A stretch of 64,000 bases of DNA from an uncultured Veillonellaceae bacterium (lineage in GTDB: Bacteria; Bacillota; Negativicutes; Veillonellales; Dialisteraceae), in the NCBI GenBank assembly GCA_958348245.1, contig CATVYJ010000004.1:124001-188000 (forward strand), read 5' to 3'. Both the position numbers and the translations under genes were made by a program. Below, piece after piece: positions 58,996 to 64,000 of the stretch; the first letter of the stretch is position 1; each line of letters opens with the position of its first letter. The notes beneath the pieces are model-generated. The model was given only the letters and a program-made list of their open reading frames with translations. It searched no databases and was not told the DNA's origin.

Positions 58996-59701
58996 AGAGC
59001 TGCGCCACCTCGCTCTCCGTCAAGGGCCGGTACTTGCCCTTCGCCACGCCGTCCAGCGTGAGGAAGGCGTACCGCACCCGCTTCAAAGCAAAAACCGGAT
59101 AATGGAAATGCTCCATCATGCGCCGGATCTCCCGGTTCTTCCCCTCGTGGATCGTCACCGTGAGATCCGTGCGGTTTCGCACTTCGTCGTACCGGCGGAC
59201 GGTCACTTCGCACGGCGCGGTGCGCCCGTCCTCCAGATCCACCCCCTGCGCCATCCGCGCGGCGAGCGCTTCGGAAAACTTCCCCCGCACGGTCACTTCG
59301 TAGGTCTTCGGCACCTCCCGGCTGGGATGCGTGAGAAGATAATCCAGCGCGCCGTCGTTCGTCATGAGAAGCAGCCCCTCCGTGTGATAGTCGAGACGCC
59401 CTACGGGGAAAATGCGCTCTTTCACCGACGGGAAGAAATCCATCACGGTGCGCCGGCCCTGCGGATCCTTCACGGAGGAAATCACCCGGTCGGGCTTGAA
59501 AAAGAGAAAATACCGCAGCCGTTCCGGACGGACGGGCCGGCCCTCCACTTCGATGCGGTCTTTCCGGATATCCGCCTCCGTGCCGAGCTCGCGCACGACG
59601 CGCCCGTTCACGCGGACTTTCCCTGCAAGGATCAGGGCCTCCGCTTTCCGCCGGGAGGCCACGCCCGCATGGCTCAGGACTTTCTGCAAACGTTCTTTCA
59701 A
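58979..59701 (-). CDS. rluB: 23S/16S rRNA pseudouridine synthase, RluB/RsuA family
   Basis: 240 residues beginning with TTG at 59701, 7 nt after GGAG and overlapping the scpB stop (TTGA). The S4 domain RLQKVLSHAGVASRRKAEALI is followed by the catalytic RLDYHTEGLLLMTNDG (Asp) and EVPKTYEVTVRG, then GKNREIRRMMEHF. Typical of RluB/RsuA rather than RluA. Its order scpA-scpB-rluB matches Firmicutes. Alternative starts further upstream run into scpB. Confidence 0.94.
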   Translation of the reverse strand: MKERLQKVLSHAGVASRRKAEALILAGKVRVNGRVVRELGTEADIRKDRIEVEGRPVRPERLRYFLFFKPDRVISSVKDPQGRRTVMDFFPSVKERIFPVGRLDYHTEGLLLMTNDGALDYLLTHPSREVPKTYEVTVRGKFSEALAARMAQGVDLEDGRTAPCEVTVRRYDEVRNRTDLTVTIHEGKNREIRRMMEHFHYPVFALKRVRYAFLTLDGVAKGKYRPLTESEVAQLYALGQ

Positions 59702-60231
59702 AATAAATCTCCTTCTGTCATCCGTTCCTCCCAGTGCTTCTGCAGGTCTTTCACATCCGCGATGCCCGCGCACTGGAGAAACCGCTTCGTCGTGCCGTAC
59801 AGGATGGGGCGGCCCGGCACATCCAGCCGTCCCCGCTCTTCCACGAGATCTTTCTCGAGAAGCGACGCGAGCACCCGTCCGGCGGACACCCCGCGGATGC
59901 GCTCGATCTCCGCCCGCGTCACGGGCTCCCGCCCCGCGATGACCGCCAGCGTTTCCAACGCCGCCGGCGAAAGGGACGCCCTGGCCCCCGCCGTCTCCGT
60001 GAGCCACGCGTCGTATTCTTTCTTTGTCGCCAGCGCAATGCCCGCCTTCGTCTCGTGCAGCTCGATCCCCGCGTCTTCCCGGCGGTATTTCTCCCGCAGG
60101 AGCGCCAGCGCTTCTTCGACGCGCCCGTCCTCCTCGCGCAGGATCTCCGTCAGCTCTTTCCGCGCCACCGGAGCGCCGTGAATAAACAGGTACGCTTCGA
60201 GCGCCGCCGCAAGCCTGGCCGTTCCGCGCAT
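59698..60231 (-). CDS. scpB: Segregation and condensation protein B
   Basis: 177 residues, a kleisin-associated winged-helix protein that forms the SMC-ScpAB condensin complex with ScpA. Features: AAALEAYLFIHGAPVARKELT, ETLAVIAGREPVTRAEIERIRGV and LLYGTT-like PILYGTTKRFLQCAGI. Start at ATG 60231 with GGAGGTGATCGG upstream; 17 further residues up to 60282 lack support. Stop overlaps rluB. It is separated from scpA by about 186 nt of AT-rich non-coding DNA. Confidence 0.94.
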   Translation of the reverse strand: MRGTARLAAALEAYLFIHGAPVARKELTEILREEDGRVEEALALLREKYRREDAGIELHETKAGIALATKKEYDAWLTETAGARASLSPAALETLAVIAGREPVTRAEIERIRGVSAGRVLASLLEKDLVEERGRLDVPGRPILYGTTKRFLQCAGIADVKDLQKHWEERMTEGDLF

Positions 60232-60288
60232 GAGCCGATCACCTCCGGTCAAAAAAGAATACGCGTCCCGCGAATGGATCATAGGGTA

Positions 60289-60385
60289 AAAATGCAGATA
60301 TCAGATGTAAGCTGTTAGACATTAGATAGATGCCGGTTAAAGGCTAAGACCTGAAAGCGGAAAACTAACAGCTGAAAGCTACGAG
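60289..60385. repeat. AT-rich repeat-like segment between scpA and scpB
   Basis: About 100 bp of markedly lower GC than its neighbours. Contains a perfect 9-bp inverted repeat AGCTGTTAG (60310-60318) and CTAACAGCT (60365-60373), direct repeats CTGAAAGC (60351-60358, 60372-60379), and related words ATCAGAT/TTAGACATTAGATAG. No ORF. It could fold into a 9-bp-stem hairpin with a 46-nt loop. A dispersed repeat unit is suspected but cannot be proven from one copy. Confidence 0.5.
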
Positions 60386-60417
60386 CCGCCGCCGGGAAGG
60401 CCGCGGAAGCGCTTTTT

Positions 60418-61137
60418 TCAGCGCGCGCCGCTGCGGATCATCCAGCCACCCGCCTCTTCGCTGATGTCCACTTCGCCCAGACGGATGAGCTCAAGAAGCG
60501 CCACCAGTCCCACCGCGATGGCGAGACGGCTCCCCTGCCGCCGGAAGAAATTCCGAAGAGGCCGCCACGCGCCGCCGGCGAGATAGTCCCGCAGCCGGTC
60601 CGCCTGCCTGTCGAAGGTCACTTCCTCCGCCGGCACCACCCGGGTCTCTTCCTCCGGCTTCTCCCCGTCCAGAAGCGAAAAAAAGGCCGCCCGCAGGCGT
60701 TCCACGGAAATCCGCCCGGCATACGCCGCCGGCCTGAGTTCCGCCGGTTCCCGCATGCGGTGCGGCGCTTCCTCCGCGAGGAGATCTTCCAGGAGCTGCC
60801 GCATTTCCTTCATGCGTTTGAATTCTTCGAGCGAACGGGCCAGCTCCTGCCGCGGATCTTCATCTGCCGCGTCTTCTTCCCTGCGCCGCTTCGGCAGGAG
60901 AATGCGCGACTTGATGAGAAGCAGCGTCGCCGCCATGGCGAAAAAGCTGCTCCCCAGATTCAGATCGAACGCGTCCGCCTTCCGCAGATAGTCCAGGTAC
61001 TGATCTGTGATTTCGTGGATGGGGATGTCGTGGATGTCGATGCGGTTTTTCGTCACCAGATGGAGCAGCAGGTCCATGGGGCCTTCGAATACGGGCAGCG
61101 AGATTTCATATCCCGGCGCTTCAAGCTCTTCGTCCAC
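60418..61137 (-). CDS. scpA: Segregation and condensation protein A
   Basis: 239 residues, kleisin subunit of the SMC condensin. N-terminal LPVFEGPMDLLLHLVTKNRIDIHDIPI is the family hallmark (in part FEGPMDLLLHLV), and a C-terminal winged helix (LVALLELIRLGEVDISEE). Between them is a charged linker. Start GTG at 61137 follows GGGAGGAGCC; spacing is short (4 nt), and an in-frame Met at 61188 is the alternative. Upstream of scpB by 186 nt. Confidence 0.92.
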   Translation of the reverse strand: MDEELEAPGYEISLPVFEGPMDLLLHLVTKNRIDIHDIPIHEITDQYLDYLRKADAFDLNLGSSFFAMAATLLLIKSRILLPKRRREEDAADEDPRQELARSLEEFKRMKEMRQLLEDLLAEEAPHRMREPAELRPAAYAGRISVERLRAAFFSLLDGEKPEEETRVVPAEEVTFDRQADRLRDYLAGGAWRPLRNFFRRQGSRLAIAVGLVALLELIRLGEVDISEEAGGWMIRSGAR

Positions 61138-61215
61138 GGCTCCTCCTCCCCCGCGCAGCGCGCGTTTCTGTCGGATGTATGATAACACAATCCCCGCGGC
61201 GTTGGAAGCGGCGCG

Positions 61216-61244
61216 GAAAAAGCGCGGCCCCGCAGCGCCGCGCT
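61216..61244 (-). terminator. Intrinsic terminator after cyuA
   Basis: AGCGCGGC/GCCGCGCT stem with an 8-nt loop and a T-rich tail on the minus strand, 9 nt after the cyuA stop. Confidence 0.8.
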
Positions 61245-61253
61245 TTTCTTCTT

Positions 61254-62546
61254 TTATTTTTTTCCTTCTTTTTCCAGCATGATCGAGAGGATTTCATGAT
61301 CCGTTTCCACCATGCCCGGGTTGCTCACGCGGCCCATATTGCGGATGCACTCTTCCGGCGTGGCCGCCGCGATGCCGTCGGAAACGCGGATCACCGCGCC
61401 GTTTGCGGCGAGCATGGCGCTCATGAGGCCCCCCGCCGCCGCCGTGGCGAGCTTCAACGCGCAGCCCACCTTGCCGCCGTCGCAGATGATGCCCGTGATG
61501 TCTCCCGCCATATTGCGGATGGCCCAGCCGATCTGCTCGTCGTTTCCGCCCATGAGCCACGTGATGGCCGCCGCCGCCGCGGGAGAGGCGGCCATGCTGC
61601 ACGCGCAGATGGCGGAGAGCTTGCCCACGTAGGAATTGATGTATTCGTTCAGGAGGTGCGCAAAGGCGATGGCTTTGACGGTCATCTCCCGCGAGCTCCC
61701 CAGCTCCCGGGCCGCTTCCGCCACGGGAATGATGACCGCGATGCCCTTGCTCCCGCTGCCCGCGCTGGACATGACCGCGTAGGGGCAGCCGTCGAGCCTC
61801 CCCTCCGTGGCCGCCGCCACGCGGCGCATGACGCGCCCGAGCAACGCGTCGCCGAGGAGCGCGCTCTTCTCCGACTTCATGGTGGCGGCGATGCCCACGC
61901 CGACCCCGCCGCTGCGCATGCTGTACTGCGCCGCCTCTTCATTCATGCCGACCCCGTCCAGCAGAAAGGCCAGCTCTTTTTCCGAAGCGGAGTCCACCAG
62001 CGCGCGGATCTCGGCGATCTTCATGGCCCGCAGTTTTTCGAGGAGCGGATCCGCCGCCTTTTCTCTCGCCGCCTTTTCAAAGAGGACTTTCCCGTTGACT
62101 TTCGTGGACACAATGTTGGCGTGGCTCTGCACGATCTCCGACTCGCCCGTCCCCGCGGACGTGGTCACTTCGCACTTCACATACACGCCCTGCTGGTTCC
62201 GGTTGATGTCCACCGTGACGCGGCCTCCTTCGGCCAGCGCTTTCGCCGCATCGGAGACAGCCGGCGTGATTTCTTTCAGCAGCTCGAGCCCTTTGTCCGG
62301 ATTCGCCAGGAGCGCCCCCAGCGCCGCCGCATAGGGGATGCCGATCTTGTCGAAATTGGGAATGCCCACGGCCATGCCGTTCTTGTAAATGTTGCCGCTT
62401 ACCAGCACGTGCACCGCCGTGACCTCGCCCCCCGCGGCCCGGGCCGCATCCGCCGCGGCGAGCGCCACGCACACCGGCTCCGTACAGCCGAAAGCGGGCA
62501 CCACATTCCGATGAAGCATCTGAAGCATTTCTTCCTTTGTGAGCAT
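61254..62546 (-). CDS. cyuA: L-cysteine desulfidase family protein (CyuA/UPF0597)
   Basis: 430 residues. Family enzymes (E. coli YhaM/CyuA) cleave L-cysteine to pyruvate, ammonia and sulfide using an oxygen-sensitive Fe-S cluster. Conserved N-terminal PAFGCTEPVCVALA (Cys21), SGNIYKNGMAVGIPN, and C-terminal Cys positions in SAICACSMAASP and GIICDGGKVGCALKL. It has a -35/-10 promoter upstream. GGAGGACTTT precedes the ATG. It could also be annotated as a serine dehydratase alpha-like protein. Monocistronic. It may produce sulfide and use cysteine as carbon source, or limit excess cysteine. Confidence 0.9.
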   Translation of the reverse strand: MLTKEEMLQMLHRNVVPAFGCTEPVCVALAAADAARAAGGEVTAVHVLVSGNIYKNGMAVGIPNFDKIGIPYAAALGALLANPDKGLELLKEITPAVSDAAKALAEGGRVTVDINRNQQGVYVKCEVTTSAGTGESEIVQSHANIVSTKVNGKVLFEKAAREKAADPLLEKLRAMKIAEIRALVDSASEKELAFLLDGVGMNEEAAQYSMRSGGVGVGIAATMKSEKSALLGDALLGRVMRRVAAATEGRLDGCPYAVMSSAGSGSKGIAVIIPVAEAARELGSSREMTVKAIAFAHLLNEYINSYVGKLSAICACSMAASPAAAAAITWLMGGNDEQIGWAIRNMAGDITGIICDGGKVGCALKLATAAAGGLMSAMLAANGAVIRVSDGIAAATPEECIRNMGRVSNPGMVETDHEILSIMLEKEGKK

Positions 62547-62593
62547 AAAGTCCTCCTTTATGATACGCTTTTTCGATGAAACGATTCATTTTT

Positions 62594-62622
62594 ATTATAC
62601 AGCGATACGGCCTGTCTGTCGT
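62594..62622 (-). promoter_or_regulatory. Promoter of cyuA
   Basis: -35 ACGACA (62617-62622), 17-bp spacer, -10 TATAAT (62594-62599), about 48 bp before the ATG. The 314-bp divergent region to nrdG also holds the candidate NrdR sites; the middle (about 62630-62765) shows nothing I can identify. Confidence 0.6.
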
Positions 62623-62770
62623 CAGAAAATCCGTTCCCATCCGGCGCAGCCTGCGGTTTTTCTGAAATATTTCCCTCGGAAAAATAAAAAGAATAAATTC
62701 TTTGCCCCTTGACAACGAAGACGCAGGCGTTCTTCTCCGACGGGGCGCGGATTTCCGCCGCTCGAGCGAA

Positions 62771-62819
62771 ATCCCTTATCTTGTATTCGCCAATTGACAT
62801 CAGCACAAGATATGGATAA
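62771..62819 (+). promoter_or_regulatory. Candidate NrdR-box pair upstream of nrdG
   Basis: Two half-similar elements: ATCCCTTATCTTGTAT (62771-62786) and, in reverse orientation, GCACAAGATATGGATA (62804-62819, reading TATCCATATCTTGTGC). They include the 8-bp inverted pair TATCTTGT/ACAAGATA, with centres about 33 bp apart, near three helical turns. Each resembles the NrdR pattern acaCwAtATaTwGtgt, the second better. A TTGACA (62794-62799) lies between. Binding is inferred from the nrd context. Confidence 0.45.
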
Positions 62820-62860
62820 GCTATACTTGTATTGTAAAAAACACAGAGAGGAGCGGTCCC

Positions 62861-63367
62861 ATGAAATTTCGAAGCGCGGGCGTCATCCGCCATTCGGCGG
62901 TAAACGGGCCGGGCGTGCGGTACGTCCTGTTCTTCCAGGGCTGCCCCCATCACTGCCGGGCCTGCCAGAACCCGGAAACATGGGATCCCCATGCCGGCCG
63001 GGAGGCGGATACGGACGCGGTCATCGCGGATATTTTCGCCACACGGTATCTCGACGGGGTGACGCTCTCCGGCGGCGATCCGCTGTACCAGCCGGAAGCG
63101 GCGGCGGCCATCGCGAAGGCCTGCCGGGCGCGCGGCCTCTCCGTGTGGGCCTACACGGGCTGGACCTGGGAAGCCATCCAGGCGGGGCGCGCAGGCCGCG
63201 CGGCCATCGTGCTGCCGTATCTGGACGTCCTCGTAGACGGCCCCTTCGTGCTCGGCAAAAAGGACGGCACCGCGCTCTGGCGGGGCAGCTCCAATCAGCG
63301 GCTCATCGACGCGGCGGAGAGTCTCCGCACGGGAACGGTCTGCCTCCGGGCGGCCGACGACATGTGA
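62861..63367 (+). CDS. nrdG: Anaerobic ribonucleotide reductase-activating protein
   Basis: 168 residues. Radical SAM enzyme that generates the glycyl radical in NrdD. Cys triad CPHHCRACQNP (CxxxCxxC), preceded by NGPGVRYVLFFQG and followed by TLSGGDPLYQPE. GAGGAGCGG precedes the ATG. Here nrdG comes first and nrdD second, the reverse of the common nrdD-nrdG order. Gap to nrdD is 42 nt, so they are co-transcribed. Confidence 0.95.
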   Translation: MKFRSAGVIRHSAVNGPGVRYVLFFQGCPHHCRACQNPETWDPHAGREADTDAVIADIFATRYLDGVTLSGGDPLYQPEAAAAIAKACRARGLSVWAYTGWTWEAIQAGRAGRAAIVLPYLDVLVDGPFVLGKKDGTALWRGSSNQRLIDAAESLRTGTVCLRAADDM

Positions 63368-63409
63368 CGCATACAGGGATACATTTCAAATTCATCGAGG
63401 TGCAGGATT

Positions 63410-64000
63410 ATGACGGACATCAAAAACGTTATCAAGCGGAACGGAGACACCGTCCCCTTTGATGAAAAGAAAATCGAAAGCGCCATCGCCAAGGCGTTCA
63501 CCGCCACAGCGGAAATCGCGGAAGGCGATGTCGCCACCATGGCGCGGGCCATCACGCTCATCGTGGAGACGGCGCTCCGCGAGGCGGAGTACATCACGCC
63601 CGCGGTGGAGCAGATCCAGGACAAGGTGGAAACCGCGCTCATGAAATGCGGCTATCAGAAGACGGCGAAAGCATACATCCTCTACCGCAGCCAGCATCAG
63701 AAAGCGCGGGACACAAAGAATACGCTCCTCGACTATAAAAAACTGGTGAACGGCTACATCGGCGAGAACAAAGACTGGCGCGTGAAGGAAAACTCCACGG
63801 TGACGCTCTCCGTAGGCGGGCTCATCCTGTCGAACTCCGGGGCCATCACGGCGAATTACTGGCTGTCCGAAGTGTACGACGACGAGATCGCCCAGGCCCA
63901 CCGGCAGTGCTTCCTCCATCTGCACGACCTGTCCATGCTCACCGGGTACTGCGCGGGCTGGAGCCTGAAGCAGCTCCTCACGGACGGCCTCGGCGGCGTG
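63410..64000 (+). CDS. nrdD: Anaerobic ribonucleoside-triphosphate reductase (class III), partial
   Basis: First 197 residues only; the C-terminal glycyl-radical part lies beyond base 64000. Makes dNTPs without oxygen. The N-terminal ATP-cone domain is seen: VIKRNGDTVPFDEKKIESAIAKAF, followed by ILYRSQHQKARD (about residues 5-100). The catalytic domain starts with VNGYIGENKDWRVKENST and the phrase FLHLHDLSMLTGYCAGWSLKQLL, diagnostic for NrdD. ATG follows GAGGTGCAGGATT. Likely regulated by NrdR together with nrdG. Confidence 0.95.
   Translation, partial: MTDIKNVIKRNGDTVPFDEKKIESAIAKAFTATAEIAEGDVATMARAITLIVETALREAEYITPAVEQIQDKVETALMKCGYQKTAKAYILYRSQHQKARDTKNTLLDYKKLVNGYIGENKDWRVKENSTVTLSVGGLILSNSGAITANYWLSEVYDDEIAQAHRQCFLHLHDLSMLTGYCAGWSLKQLLTDGLGGV

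Noticed and set aside
1..64000. CRISPR array, prophage, insertion sequence or integrative element
   Set aside because: No regularly spaced repeats, transposase, integrase or terminal inverted repeats were seen; the three tRNAs have intact neighbours and no attachment-site duplication.

Overview
This window is an ordinary, densely packed stretch of bacterial chromosome of high GC content (roughly 60% by eye). It has 66 protein-coding genes, three tRNA genes, and no rRNA, insertion sequence, prophage or CRISPR array that I can see. The gene set is that of a Firmicutes bacterium: hrcA-grpE-dnaK behind a CIRCE element, scpA/scpB, coaX, a YacP-like NYN protein, a RelQ-type alarmone synthetase, and an IspH protein fused to ribosomal-protein-S1 repeats. 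A membrane glycosyltransferase of the ArnT/PMT type and a full-size fold-I ornithine/lysine-type decarboxylase would fit an outer-membrane-bearing Firmicute (Negativicutes, for example the Veillonellaceae or Selenomonadaceae). That placement is an inference; I cannot name the species.

Layout. 1-3.6 kb: heat-shock operon hrcA-grpE-dnaK (dnaK cut by the window edge). 3.7-9.1 kb: metal-dependent hydrolase, a small exported protein, guaA, a phosphoribosyltransferase and two uncharacterised proteins. 9.3-13.4 kb: tRNA-Ser, a class I glutamine amidotransferase with an amino-acid permease, and an ABC-F ATPase. 13.6-19.7 kb: flavodoxin/ferredoxin protein, a two-component system divergent from a membrane glycosyltransferase, and an aminotransferase. 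19.8-24.1 kb: pgeF, an RluA-family synthase and the feoA-feoB iron-uptake operon. 24.3-26.9 kb: an alarmone synthetase translationally coupled to a second two-component system. 27-31 kb: sugar kinase, truA, panE and an antiporter. 31-39 kb: tRNA-Glu, coaX, tRNA-Arg, the secG-rnr-smpB RNA quality-control cluster, the YacP-like gene, rlmB and a basic amino-acid decarboxylase. 39-46 kb: an enoyl-CoA hydratase, then the overlapping cluster yhcC-like/phoH/ybeY/cdd/era/corC-like/recO. 46-51 kb: nadE, a DEAD-box helicase, a coiled-coil protein, coaD and rsmD. 51-62.5 kb: scpA, scpB, rluB, an FAD protein, cmk, plsC, ispH-S1, der, plsY and gpsA, all transcribed leftward, with cyuA upstream. 62.8-64 kb: nrdG and the start of nrdD.

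Most genes lie on the minus strand in compact operons with 1-17 nt overlaps (ATGA, GTGA, TTGA), so translational coupling is widespread. Intrinsic terminators are clear and often serve both strands. Many promoters have an extended -10 of the type TRTGN-TAYAAT and a poor -35, while the heat-shock operon and two of the tRNAs carry near-consensus -35/-10 pairs with 17-bp spacers.

I do not see a convincing entirely new system. The most interesting leads are the relQ/two-component operon, the two-component/glycosyltransferase locus with tandem 10-bp repeats, a non-Fur-like dyad array before feoA, a CorC-like gene with a degenerate CNNM domain and no ordinary start codon, candidate NrdR boxes before nrdG, and an AT-rich repeat-like patch between scpA and scpB.
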